Below, piece by piece: positions 6,357 through 14,488 of a stretch of 15,133 bases of DNA. Origin of the DNA: Coprococcus_A sp051877705 (GTDB lineage Bacteria > Bacillota > Clostridia > Lachnospirales > Lachnospiraceae); NCBI GenBank assembly GCA_051877705.1, contig JBJEJD010000099.1:1-15133 (forward strand), read 5' to 3'. A program made the position numbers and the translations under genes. Every line of letters starts with the position of its first letter. Positions within the stretch are counted from its first letter, which is position 1. The notes beneath the pieces were generated by a model, which saw only the letters and a list, made by a program, of their open reading frames with translations, did not search any database and was not told the origin of the DNA.

Positions 6357-7154
6357 CTAGATAATATGTTTTTCCTGTAATTTTTCAATAATTAAAGCAA
6401 CTGCTTCGTCTTCGGACAGGTCTTTGGCAAGAGTACCGGCACCCTTTGCCTGCTTGGTAAATGATTTTTTAACCCTTGTAGGAGAACCCTTCAGACCGAT
6501 ATTGGCAGTGTCAACGGTGTCTTTTATGTCTTCAAGACCCCATACCTTCAGTTCTTTTGTACGGTAGGCATCCAGAACACCGTGAACAGTCATGTAGCGC
6601 GGATCGGCCAGTTCAGAAAGGGCTGTCAGAAGACAAGGTGTTTTTACTTCCAGAACCTGATGACGGTCTTCAAACTGACGCTGAACGATCAATGTATCTT
6701 TTGACTGAACATCCAGTTTTTCTACATAGCTGACCTGAGGAATACCAAGGTGTTCAGCAATCTGAGGGCCAACCTGGGCCGTATCTCCGTCAATGGCCTG
6801 ACGCCCGGTAATGATGACATCGTATGGCAGTTTTTTTAGGGCGGCTGCAATGGTAGAGGATGTTGCCCATGTATCTGCACCGCCGAAAGCGCGGTCTGAG
6901 ATCAGGATGGCATCATCACATCCCATGGCAAGAGCTTCTCTCAATGCATCATCAGCCTGTGGAGGCCCCATGGAAACAACGGTCACTGTACTGCCGGGAC
7001 ATTTTTCTTTCAACTGAAGGGCGGCCTCAATACCGGCTTTGTCGTCCGGATTGATGATGCTTGGGACGCCGTCACGAATTAATGTATTGGTTTTTGGATC
7101 TAATTTTACTTCTGTGGTATCAGGTACCTGTTTTGCACAAACAACGATTTTCAT
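6357..7154 (-). CDS. etfB: Electron transfer flavoprotein beta subunit
   Basis: This 265-residue partner of EtfA, starting MKIVVCAKQVPDTTEVK, has the normal EtfB length. Family features include the NPDDKAGIEAAL segment (35-46), the SMGPPQADDALREALAMG region (61-78) and the nucleotide-binding GRQAIDGDTAQVGPQIAE motif (117-134). In bifurcating Etfs this subunit holds the FAD that accepts hydride from NADH. The chosen ATG (7152-7154) lies eight bases after GGAGG. A longer frame from a TTG at 7169 is rejected because that codon is part of the ribosome site. It lies 18 bases after bcd and 14 before etfA, in the canonical bcd-etfB-etfA order. Confidence 0.96.
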   Translation of the reverse strand: MKIVVCAKQVPDTTEVKLDPKTNTLIRDGVPSIINPDDKAGIEAALQLKEKCPGSTVTVVSMGPPQADDALREALAMGCDDAILISDRAFGGADTWATSSTIAAALKKLPYDVIITGRQAIDGDTAQVGPQIAEHLGIPQVSYVEKLDVQSKDTLIVQRQFEDRHQVLEVKTPCLLTALSELADPRYMTVHGVLDAYRTKELKVWGLEDIKDTVDTANIGLKGSPTRVKKSFTKQAKGAGTLAKDLSEDEAVALIIEKLQEKHII

Positions 7155-7172
7155 ATCTTTATCCTCCAATTC

Positions 7173-8315
7173 CTATCTTAATAAACCGCCGCCGATGATC
7201 ATCTTCATGGCTTCGGATGTACCTTCATAAATTTCGGTGATCTTGGCATCACGGTACATTCTTTCAACCGGATATTCACGGGAGTATCCATAGCCGCCCA
7301 GCAGCTGGACAGCGAAACGGGTTACTTCAACAGCAACGTCGGATGCAAAAAGTTTGCACATGGCCGCCAATGGTGCGTAATTCTCATGATCGTCCTTGGC
7401 TTTGGCGGCTCTCCACACCATCAGGCGGGCTGCATCGATCTTTGTCTGGAGAGATGCAATGGTGAACTGGGTGTTCTGGAAGGATGCAATTGTCTTGCCG
7501 AACTGTTTACGTTCTTTGACATATTTGATGGCTTCATTTAAAGCACCCTGGGCAATACCTACGGACTGGGCACCGATACCGATACGGCCGCCGGCAAGAG
7601 CACCCATGGCAATCTTGTATCCTTTGCCTTCGCCGCCGAGAAGATTGGCAGCAGGTACCACAACATCGACAAGAGCCACTTCTGCATTGGATGCGGCACG
7701 GATACCCATACGTGGAATATCTTTGCTGACAGCAAGGCCCGGTGTATTCCTTTCAACGATAAATGCGGACATACCTTTTGTACCAAGTTTCCTGTCTGTC
7801 AGAGCAAAGATCACGAAGATATCCGCAAAGCCTGAATTCGTCGTGAATACTTTCTGACCATTTAAAATATAGTTGTCGCCTTCGCGTCTTGCAGTCGTTT
7901 TGACACCGCCGGCATCCGTACCGGCACCTGGTTCAGTCAGGCCGAAACAGCCGATTTTGCTGCCGTTGACCAGAGGCCTAAGATATTGTTCTTTCTGTTC
8001 AGGTGTTGCATAATCATTGATGCAGGAACAGCACAGAGAAGTATGTACAGAGATGGTAATACCTGCACTGGCATCTACTTTGGATACTTCCTCCATGGCC
8101 AGGGTATAGGTCAGAGTATCAGCCCCTTCTCCGCCATATTCTCTGGAATAAGGAATACCCATCAGGCCATACTTCTTCATCTTGTCTAAAAGCTCCATAT
8201 TAAATTTTTCATCTTCATCCATCTGACGGGACAATGGGCGGATCTCATTTTCAGCAAAATCATGGAATAATTTCTTCGCAAGCTGCTGTTCTTGTGTCAA
8301 CTTGAATTCAACCAT
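7173..8315 (-). CDS. bcd: Butyryl-CoA dehydrogenase (short-chain acyl-CoA dehydrogenase)
   Basis: This flavoenzyme reduces crotonyl-CoA to butyryl-CoA, taking electrons from EtfAB. The 380 residues follow the acyl-CoA dehydrogenase layout: N-terminal helices (FKLTQEQQLAKKLFHDFAENEI), a middle beta domain with the FAD motif CFGLTEPGAGTDAGG, and a C-terminal helical domain with RKQFGK, QLLGGYGYSREYPVERMYRDAKITEIYEGTSE. The catalytic glutamate is the E of YEGT (residue 364 in this numbering), the position used by short-chain butyryl-CoA enzymes. AGGAGG is two bases from the first ATG (8321) but eight from the second (8315), so MVEFKLTQEQ is preferred; the difference is two residues. It is first in an operon with etfB and etfA, behind a consensus promoter with a candidate MarR operator. 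Confidence 0.94.
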   Translation of the reverse strand: MVEFKLTQEQQLAKKLFHDFAENEIRPLSRQMDEDEKFNMELLDKMKKYGLMGIPYSREYGGEGADTLTYTLAMEEVSKVDASAGITISVHTSLCCSCINDYATPEQKEQYLRPLVNGSKIGCFGLTEPGAGTDAGGVKTTARREGDNYILNGQKVFTTNSGFADIFVIFALTDRKLGTKGMSAFIVERNTPGLAVSKDIPRMGIRAASNAEVALVDVVVPAANLLGGEGKGYKIAMGALAGGRIGIGAQSVGIAQGALNEAIKYVKERKQFGKTIASFQNTQFTIASLQTKIDAARLMVWRAAKAKDDHENYAPLAAMCKLFASDVAVEVTRFAVQLLGGYGYSREYPVERMYRDAKITEIYEGTSEAMKMIIGGGLLR

Positions 8316-8362
8316 ATTCATAGCCTCCTGTTATACATGTAATAATTAGTCTTATTTAATAA

Positions 8363-8388
8363 TTGTATACTAATATTTTGCATACTAA
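8363..8388. promoter_or_regulatory. Tandem TTGYATACTAA elements after the bcd start site
   Basis: TTGTATACTAA (8363-8373) and TTGCATACTAA (8378-8388) are direct repeats 15 bases apart, lying from the -10 edge into the bcd leader. The same core, TTTGTATACTA or TTTGTATGCTA, forms the right half of the quasi-palindromes before marR (1072-1082) and crt (1311-1321). They may be additional half-sites for the same regulator. Confidence 0.4.
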
Positions 8389-8416
8389 ATATATCATATG
8401 CAAATTATTTTGTAAA
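8388..8416 (-). promoter_or_regulatory. Predicted SigA-type promoter of bcd-etfB-etfA
   Basis: On the minus strand TTTACA (8411-8416) is separated by 17 bases from TATATT (8388-8393). Transcription should start near 8381, about 65 bases before the bcd ATG. The candidate operator at 8399-8414 overlaps the spacer and the -35. Confidence 0.6.
8399..8414. promoter_or_regulatory. Candidate MarR operator, copy C (bcd promoter)
   Basis: TGCAAA-TTAT-TTTGTA is the same pair of half-sites as copies A and B, with a 4-base rather than 3-base centre. It overlaps the bcd -35 and spacer. In addition, TTTGCATA (8377-8384) and TATGCAAA (8397-8404) form a perfect 8-bp inverted repeat around the -10. The one-base difference in spacing lowers certainty. 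Confidence 0.45.
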
Positions 8417-8430
8417 GGGGGATATAAAGA

Positions 8431-8465
8431 TTTATCAAATGAAATTATATTTATCAGATGAATTT
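8431..8465 (+). repeat. Direct repeat TTTATCARATGAAWTT upstream of the rluD-like gene
   Basis: TTTATCAAATGAAATT (8431-8446) and TTTATCAGATGAATTT (8450-8465) differ at three of 16 positions and start 19 bases apart, roughly two helical turns. They lie between the bcd promoter and the likely promoter of the five-gene operon and could be an activator or repressor site. No function is known to me. Confidence 0.4.
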
Positions 8466-8477
8466 TGGGTGAAGCTG

Positions 8478-8486
8478 TGTTAATAT
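8478..8486 (+). promoter_or_regulatory. Possible extended -10 promoter of the rluD-deoD-pepP-GH2-PPTase operon
   Basis: TG-T-TAATAT fits an extended -10 element and lies about 75 bases before the first ATG at 8560. No good -35 is seen at 16-18 bases, which could fit a promoter dependent on the direct repeat just upstream. A small stem (8500-8510 with 8518-8536, one bulge) would form in the leader. Confidence 0.35.
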
Positions 8487-8559
8487 AGAAGAAGTTCAGT
8501 CACTGGCAGATGAATATTCTGCAGGCGAATCAGTGATAATGAAAACAGGAGCTAACAGA

Positions 8560-9486
8560 ATGAGGCAGCTTTGTTATGAAATAAAGGAGGAGCAGGATGG
8601 CTTGACGGTTAATGGGTTTGCCAGGAATGTGGCAGGGCTTTCACGGGGATTTCTTCGCTCCATCAAATTCAGGGAAAATGGCATACGGCTGAATGGTGTG
8701 CGTGTGACCACCAGAGCTGTTTTGCATAACGGTGACAGGCTGGTTTTTACCATGGATTATGATGACAGCCAGCAGGTTATACCATCCGAAGGGGCTGTCA
8801 ATATTCTTTTTGAGAATGAAGATCTGATACTGGTGGATAAAGAAGCCGGTGTTGTCGTACACCCCTGCCATGGGCATTTTGAAGATACGCTGCTGAACCA
8901 TCTGGCCTGGCATTACAGAGGCGGGCAGGAAGGGCAGCTTTTATGTCCTGTTGGGCGGCTGGATAAGGACACCAGCGGACTGATCCTTATTGCCAGGAAT
9001 AAATATGCGGCCCGGTGTATGGAACAGGAAAGGCAGCAGGGACAGCTGTCCAGAATCTATCTGGCTTTGACGGAAGGTTATTTTGACACATCCTGTTTGT
9101 CAGGAGTGATCGATAGGCCCATTTCCAAAGTGGCAGATACATTTAACCGTTATGAAGTATCGGAGGCAGGAAGACCGTCACGAACTTTCTATGAAGTACT
9201 GGGACAGGGTGAGCTTGAAGGGCAGCCATTTTCTATAGTCAGGCTGAAGCTGGAAACAGGACGTACCCATCAGATCAGGGTTCATATGGCAGACTATGGG
9301 CATCCTCTGCTTGGAGATCCGATATATGGACATGAAAGCCTGCTGGGATTTAATCGGGCGGCACTGCACAGCGTATCGATCGGATGCATCCTGCCGGGGA
9401 CGACTGAAGAAAAATGGTTTACGGCAGAACTGCCGGAGGATTTTCGGAGATGTCTTGCAGCTGTTATCAATAATATAGGAGATTAG
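8560..9486 (+). CDS. RluD/RluA-family pseudouridine synthase
   Basis: This cytoplasmic RNA-modifying enzyme converts uridine to pseudouridine in rRNA or tRNA. The 308 residues start with an S4-like RNA-binding domain (about 15-65: SRGFLRSIKFRENGIRLNGVRV...GDRLVF). The catalytic domain contains VDKEAGVVVHPCHGH (92-106), the active-site motif GRLDKDTSGLILIA with catalytic aspartate 135, and the late LETGRTHQIRVHMADYGHPLLGDPIYG. In the motif a glycine replaces the histidine usual before RLD, which is seen in this subfamily. AGGAG at 8547-8551 is eight bases before the ATG at 8560; upstream GTG and ATG codons lack a site. It is first in a tight five-gene run, 18 bases before deoD. The family is certain; the target nucleotide cannot be assigned, so no symbol is given. 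Confidence 0.92.
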   Translation: MRQLCYEIKEEQDGLTVNGFARNVAGLSRGFLRSIKFRENGIRLNGVRVTTRAVLHNGDRLVFTMDYDDSQQVIPSEGAVNILFENEDLILVDKEAGVVVHPCHGHFEDTLLNHLAWHYRGGQEGQLLCPVGRLDKDTSGLILIARNKYAARCMEQERQQGQLSRIYLALTEGYFDTSCLSGVIDRPISKVADTFNRYEVSEAGRPSRTFYEVLGQGELEGQPFSIVRLKLETGRTHQIRVHMADYGHPLLGDPIYGHESLLGFNRAALHSVSIGCILPGTTEEKWFTAELPEDFRRCLAAVINNIGD

Positions 9487-9504
9487 TTTTAAGGGGGAAT
9501 TGAT

Positions 9505-10224
9505 ATGGCAACACCGCATAATCGTGCTGTAAAAGGAGAAATTGCGAAAACTGTACTTATGCCGGGGGATCCGCTCAGAGCAAAATGGATCGCCGAAACA
9601 TTTCTGGATGAAATAAGATTGGTCAGCGATGTGCGAAATGTCTACTGCTATACGGGATTGTATAAAGGAAAACAGATATCTGTTATGGCTTCTGGAATGG
9701 GAATGCCTTCCATTGGTATTTATTCTTATGAATTATATAAATTTTATGATGTGGAGGCAATAATTCGCATTGGTTCAGCTGGCGCTTATTCTGAAAAGCT
9801 GAAGCTGATGGATGTGGTACTGGCTGATGCTGCCTGGAGCGAGTCTGCCTATGGCCAGGCTCAGAATCTTGAACTGGCGGCTTGGAAGTATCCGTCGGCT
9901 GAGCTGAACAGACAGATTGTGTCAACAGCAGAGGCACTGGGCAAAAAGCTTATATCGGGACCGATTCATTCCAGTGATGTGTTTTATCATGAAGCAGACG
10001 CGAATGAAATACTGCAGCAGACGATCCGTAGAGAAGGACTGCTTTGTGTAGAGATGGAATCTTTTGCTTTGTTCCATAATGCAGCTCAGCTGGGTAAGAA
10101 AGCAGCTTGTCTGCTGACGATTTCAGATTCTCTGGTGACAGGTGAGGAACTGGATTCGAATGCCAGGGCAACGGCATTCTCTGATATGGTGGAGCTGGCA
10201 TTATCGGCTGCTGCAGAAATTTAA
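9505..10224 (+). CDS. deoD: Purine nucleoside phosphorylase, DeoD type
   Basis: It phosphorolyses purine (deoxy)nucleosides to free base and (deoxy)ribose 1-phosphate in nucleoside salvage. The 239-residue length is that of the hexameric DeoD class. Phosphate-site residues are in place: G21 and R25 (MPGDPLRA), R44, R88 and S91 (RIGSAGA). The ribose-binding VEMES (182-186) and the catalytic aspartate D208 in TISDSL are also present; these match the E. coli enzyme with an offset of one to four. The ribosome site AAGGGGG precedes the ATG. It sits between an RNA pseudouridine synthase and an aminopeptidase, fitting a nutrient-recycling operon. I see nothing aberrant. Confidence 0.95.
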   Translation: MATPHNRAVKGEIAKTVLMPGDPLRAKWIAETFLDEIRLVSDVRNVYCYTGLYKGKQISVMASGMGMPSIGIYSYELYKFYDVEAIIRIGSAGAYSEKLKLMDVVLADAAWSESAYGQAQNLELAAWKYPSAELNRQIVSTAEALGKKLISGPIHSSDVFYHEADANEILQQTIRREGLLCVEMESFALFHNAAQLGKKAACLLTISDSLVTGEELDSNARATAFSDMVELALSAAAEI

Positions 10225-10249
10225 GTATATTTTAGAAAGGACTAAGGAT

Positions 10250-12043
10250 ATGACTGTTACAGAAAGACTTGAAGCTCTCCGTGCAAAGATGAAGGAGCAC
10301 GGGATAGATATGTATTTAATTGGTTCCGAGGATTTTCATGGCTCGGAGTATGTGGGGGATCATTTTAAATGCCGTGCCTGGATCTCAGGTTTTACAGGTT
10401 CTGCCGGTACTGTTGTCGTAACGCAGGATGCGGCAGGTTTGTGGACAGATGGCAGGTATTTTCTTCAGGCGGAAGACCAGCTTCAGGGCTCAGGTATCGA
10501 GCTTTTCAGAATGCGCAACGAAGGCGTGCCGACAGTGAGAGAATATATTGCTGATCATATACAGGCAGGACAGTGTCTGGGTTTTGACGGACGGACGGTC
10601 GATGCCAGAAGCGGGCAGGATTATGTAAAGCTGCTTGGGGAAAAGGGTGCCTCTGTCAATGGTCAGTATGATCTGGTGGGAGAAATCTGGGCAGATCGTC
10701 CGGCTCTTTCATCGGAACCGGCATGGCTTCTGGACATCCGGTATGCAGGGGAGTCCAGAGAGGACAGAATAGCCAAAATCCGTGGAATAATGGCGGATAA
10801 GGGAGCAGACTGGTTCATACTGACATCTCTGGATGATATTGCATGGCTTTTGAATATTCGAGGCAACGATGTGTTGGATAATCCGGTGGTGTTATCTTAT
10901 TTGATGATGAGCAGAGATAGTATCCGGCTTTATGTCAGTGAGAAAGCATTTTCAGATGAAGACAAGGCTGTTCTTGCGGCTGCAGGTATCAGCTTTTTCC
11001 CTTATAATGATATTTATGGGGATATTGGCGGACTGACAGGAGGAAAGACCGTTTTGTATGACGGCTCTTCGTTGAACTATGCGATACTGGAGAGAATGCC
11101 TGAAAATGTGAAGGTACTGGATGAGGAGAATCCGACTTTACTTCCAAAAGCTCTTAAAAACCCTGTGGAGGTAGCCAATATACGACAGGCTCATATCAAA
11201 GATGGTGTTGCTGTAACAAAGTTTATGTACTGGCTGAAGCATCAGGTAGGTAAAGAGCCTATGACAGAAATCAGTGTATCTGAGAAGCTGGAAAGTTTCC
11301 GAAGGGAGCAGGAAGACTATCTGGAGCCAAGCTTTGAACCGATCTGTGGTTATGGTCCTCACGGTGCCATTGTTCATTATTCCGCAACACTGGAGACAGA
11401 TCTGCCTCTGGAGGCAAAGGGACTTCTTTTGATGGATACGGGCGGTCAGTATATGGAAGGTACGACGGATATCACCCGTACATTTGTACTTGGTGATATT
11501 ACAGATGATGAGAAGAAATTTTTTACTCTCATTTTAAAGGGGAATCTGAATCTTGGAGGTGCAAGATTCCTTCATGGATGCAGGGGATACAATCTCGATT
11601 ATCTGGCAAGGGAGCCGCTGTGGCAGATGAATATGGATTACAATCACGGGACAGGCCATGGCGTTGGGTATCTTCTGAATGTCCATGAAAGTCCTAATGG
11701 TTTCAGGTGGCGAATGCTCTCAGATCGCAATGAAGGATGCGTTATGGAAGAAGGCATGGTGACTTCCAATGAACCGGGTGTTTATCTTGAAGGACGTTTT
11801 GGCGTCCGTCATGAGAATCTGATGGTCTGCATGAAGGGCGAGAAAAATGAATATGGTCAGTTCATGTATTTTGATACGTTGACTATGGTGCCTTTTGATC
11901 TGGATGGTGTTGATCCTTCTCTCATGACTGAAAGGGAGAAACAGCTGCTCAATGACTATCACCGGACAATTTATGAAACTGTTGGTCCAAAGCTCAATGA
12001 GGATGAGCGTACCTGGCTGAAAGAGGCCACCAGAGCAATCTAA
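10250..12043 (+). CDS. Xaa-Pro aminopeptidase, long three-domain M24B type
   Basis: This metallopeptidase removes an N-terminal residue next to proline, recycling peptides in the cytoplasm. At 597 residues it is the long form, with two creatinase-like N-terminal domains (about 1-150 and 155-300), a pita-bread catalytic domain (about 305-530) and a short C-terminal extension; animal XPNPEP1 has this layout, unlike the roughly 440-residue bacterial PepP. All five dinuclear-metal ligands are visible: D396 (LMDTGGQY), D407 (TTDITR), H470 (GTGHGVG), E508 (SNEPG) and E522 (RHENL). H376 in IVHYSA is the likely substrate-binding histidine. AAAGGA lies about ten bases upstream of the ATG at 10250; the open frame back to 10142 overlaps deoD and is rejected. 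It follows deoD by 25 bases. No signal peptide is seen. Confidence 0.93.
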   Translation: MTVTERLEALRAKMKEHGIDMYLIGSEDFHGSEYVGDHFKCRAWISGFTGSAGTVVVTQDAAGLWTDGRYFLQAEDQLQGSGIELFRMRNEGVPTVREYIADHIQAGQCLGFDGRTVDARSGQDYVKLLGEKGASVNGQYDLVGEIWADRPALSSEPAWLLDIRYAGESREDRIAKIRGIMADKGADWFILTSLDDIAWLLNIRGNDVLDNPVVLSYLMMSRDSIRLYVSEKAFSDEDKAVLAAAGISFFPYNDIYGDIGGLTGGKTVLYDGSSLNYAILERMPENVKVLDEENPTLLPKALKNPVEVANIRQAHIKDGVAVTKFMYWLKHQVGKEPMTEISVSEKLESFRREQEDYLEPSFEPICGYGPHGAIVHYSATLETDLPLEAKGLLLMDTGGQYMEGTTDITRTFVLGDITDDEKKFFTLILKGNLNLGGARFLHGCRGYNLDYLAREPLWQMNMDYNHGTGHGVGYLLNVHESPNGFRWRMLSDRNEGCVMEEGMVTSNEPGVYLEGRFGVRHENLMVCMKGEKNEYGQFMYFDTLTMVPFDLDGVDPSLMTEREKQLLNDYHRTIYETVGPKLNEDERTWLKEATRAI

Positions 12044-12061
12044 ATGATACAGGAGACGGCT

Positions 12062-14488
12062 ATGCAGAGAATATATTTGAATGATGACTGGTATTTTACC
12101 GGTCAATATACAGATGAGCTGCTGGCGCCTGATATGGATATGGGGAAGCTGCAAAAGGTGCGGATTCCCCATACTGTATGTGAGACGCCTTATAATTATT
12201 TTGATGAGAGCTGCTATCAGATGGTGAGCGGCTACAGAAGGACTGTTCATGTGGAGGATGAGTGGCGAAAAGGCCATCTGATCCTGACTTTTGAAGGGGC
12301 TGCTCATGAGGCGACAGTGTACATCAACGGGCAGCAGGCCGTTAAGCATTACAGCGGATATACGGCTTTTTCGGTGGATATGATGCCTTATCTTACGAAG
12401 AACAGTGAACAGGTGGTGACAGTCCGTCTGGATAGCCGGGAAACGCTGAATCAGCCGCCTTTTGGATATGTTATAGATTATATGACCTATGGCGGTATTT
12501 ACAGAGATGTTTATTTGGATGTGAAAAATGAATATTATATTGAAGATATCTATGCTGCAACACCGGATGCGCTGATGGAAGAGAAGACGCTGAAGGCAGA
12601 AGTGAGGGTCAATGAATGGACAGAAGGGCTGAGTATTGCTGCCAGACTGGACACATGGACTGAGCTGGCTCCGGCAGATGAGGATGAAGAGACAATGCAG
12701 CACTGGCAGTTTGGTGATGAAATGGTCAGATTCAGGACCTCCTGCCTTACTTACAAGGTGAAAGATGCTTTCCTTTGGGATGTGGAGATGCCGAATCTTT
12801 ATGTTCTGAGTATTGATCTGAAAAAAGATGGCATTGTGGTGGATTCAAAGCAGGTGCGTGTTGGATTCCGGGAAGCGGTATTTGAGGAGGATGGTTTTTA
12901 TCTGAATGGCCGGATACTGAAGCTTCGCGGCCTGAACCGTCATCAGTGCTGGCCTTATGTGGGCTATGCCATGCCGAAATCACCGCAGCAGCTGGATGCG
13001 GATATGCTGAAATATGAACTGGGAGCCAATGTGGTGCGTACTTCCCATTATCCCCAGTCTCAGTATTTTATAGATCGCTGTGATGAGATTGGTCTGCTGG
13101 TATTTACGGAGATTCCGGGATGGCAGCACGTGGGCGATACCCGGTGGAAGAAGATAGCTGTGCGCAATGTCCGGGAAATGATCATGCAATACCGCAACCA
13201 TCCGTCTATTATTCTGTGGGGTGTGCGGATCAATGAGTCAAAGGATCAGGATGCCCTCTATTATAAGACCAATCAGCTGGCCCATGAGCTGGATGTTTAC
13301 CGGCAGACGGGCGGTGTACGCAATTTTAAGGAGAGTCATCTGTACGAAGATGTCTATACCTATAATGATTTTTCACATGTGGGCGGTAATGAAGGCTGTG
13401 AACCGAAGAAGGCGGTAACATCGGATGTAAGGAAGCCTTATTATATATCCGAGTACAACGGTCATATGTATCCGACAAAAATGTGGGATGATGAGAGCCA
13501 TCGTCTGGAGCATGCACTGCGTCATGCAAGGGTGCTGAACGATATTGAAGCCAATGATGATATTGCCGGCGGTACAGGATGGTGCATGTTCGATTATAAT
13601 ACCCATAAGGATTTTGGCAGCGGTGACAGGATTTGCTATCATGGTGTTATGGATATGTTCAGAAATCCGAAGCTGGCGGCGGCTGTTTATAAGAGCCAGG
13701 CCGATGATGAGATTGTATGCGAGATCAGTTCCTCCATGGATATTGGTGAATATCCGGCAGGCAATCAGGGAGATATTTATGTATTTACGAATGCTGACAG
13801 TATCCGTTTATACAGAAATGATGAATTTATCAAAGAATTTTATCCTGATGAAGAGACCTACGGGGCTATGGTACATCCACCGGTCATTATTGATGATATG
13901 ATCGGTGGTCAGCTTGCTGAAAAGGAAGAGATGGATGACAATACCGCAGAGCAGCTGAAGCAGATTTTTCGTGAGCTGCACAGCAATAACCTGCATTTGT
14001 CACCTGTCTCAAGGGCAAAATTTACTGCGTTGCTGGCTGCAAAGCATATGAGCTATGAAGAAGGTATGAAGCTTTACTGGAAATATACAGATGAATGGGG
14101 CGGAGATGCTGTTACATGGCGTTTTGAAGCAGTGAAAGACGACGACGTGGTAATGACTATTGTCAAGGCACCATCCAGCAGCGTGACACTGCGCATTATG
14201 GCTGACCGACAGACGCTGACAGAGGAAAACAGCTACGATGTGGCCACTGTTCATATGGAAGCTGTTGACGAAAATGGTAATCACCTGTCCTACTATCAGG
14301 AGCCGCTGGTACTGAAGACAGAAGGTGATATCGATATCATTGGACCATCCATCGTCACCATGAGGGGAGGATACGCCGGAACCTATGTGCGTTCTCTGGG
14401 ACATTCGGGTGAAGGCAGGCTGATGATTGACAGTCCTTTTGGTGAGGCAGTGATAGAATTTAATGTTGTTGTGGGGCAGAAAGTATAA
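12062..14488 (+). CDS. Glycoside hydrolase family 2 (beta-galactosidase/beta-glucuronidase-like), cytoplasmic
   Basis: A retaining beta-glycosidase of 808 residues without signal peptide, so probably acting on imported oligosaccharides. Domain order fits GH2. A sugar-binding jelly-roll domain (about 1-155, with GGIYRDVYLDV) is followed by an immunoglobulin-like domain (about 160-270), and the TIM barrel runs from about 272 (LNGRILKLRGLNRHQ). The barrel has VVRTSHYPQS, then the acid/base E392 in WGVRINES and the nucleophile E464 in YISEYNGH. A C-terminal beta region ends VTMRGGYAGTYV...; a helical insertion (about 620-680) interrupts it. AGGAG at 12051-12055 is six bases before the ATG at 12062; an ATG touching the upstream stop at 12044 is less likely. 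It is 18 bases after the aminopeptidase and overlaps the next gene. Substrate is not assignable within GH2. Confidence 0.88.
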   Translation: MQRIYLNDDWYFTGQYTDELLAPDMDMGKLQKVRIPHTVCETPYNYFDESCYQMVSGYRRTVHVEDEWRKGHLILTFEGAAHEATVYINGQQAVKHYSGYTAFSVDMMPYLTKNSEQVVTVRLDSRETLNQPPFGYVIDYMTYGGIYRDVYLDVKNEYYIEDIYAATPDALMEEKTLKAEVRVNEWTEGLSIAARLDTWTELAPADEDEETMQHWQFGDEMVRFRTSCLTYKVKDAFLWDVEMPNLYVLSIDLKKDGIVVDSKQVRVGFREAVFEEDGFYLNGRILKLRGLNRHQCWPYVGYAMPKSPQQLDADMLKYELGANVVRTSHYPQSQYFIDRCDEIGLLVFTEIPGWQHVGDTRWKKIAVRNVREMIMQYRNHPSIILWGVRINESKDQDALYYKTNQLAHELDVYRQTGGVRNFKESHLYEDVYTYNDFSHVGGNEGCEPKKAVTSDVRKPYYISEYNGHMYPTKMWDDESHRLEHALRHARVLNDIEANDDIAGGTGWCMFDYNTHKDFGSGDRICYHGVMDMFRNPKLAAAVYKSQADDEIVCEISSSMDIGEYPAGNQGDIYVFTNADSIRLYRNDEFIKEFYPDEETYGAMVHPPVIIDDMIGGQLAEKEEMDDNTAEQLKQIFRELHSNNLHLSPVSRAKFTALLAAKHMSYEEGMKLYWKYTDEWGGDAVTWRFEAVKDDDVVMTIVKAPSSSVTLRIMADRQTLTEENSYDVATVHMEAVDENGNHLSYYQEPLVLKTEGDIDIIGPSIVTMRGGYAGTYVRSLGHSGEGRLMIDSPFGEAVIEFNVVVGQKV

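Noticed and set aside
7155..7169. TTG start for etfB
   Set aside because: The TTG belongs to the TTGGAGG ribosome site that serves the ATG at 7154, where the canonical MKIVVCAKQVP begins.
8431..8465. CRISPR-like direct repeat
   Set aside because: Only two imperfect 16-base units with a 3-base gap and no cas genes, so this is not an array.
10142..10249. N-terminal extension of the aminopeptidase by 36 residues
   Set aside because: It overlaps the deoD coding sequence in another frame and lacks family similarity, whereas MTVTERLEALR is the natural family start.
11720..12703. Antisense open frame of 327 codons on the minus strand
   Set aside because: It lies fully over the aminopeptidase 3' end and the GH2 5' end, both with intact catalytic motifs. 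The translation is rich in His, Ile, Cys and Arg with no recognisable domain, as expected of a shadow frame.
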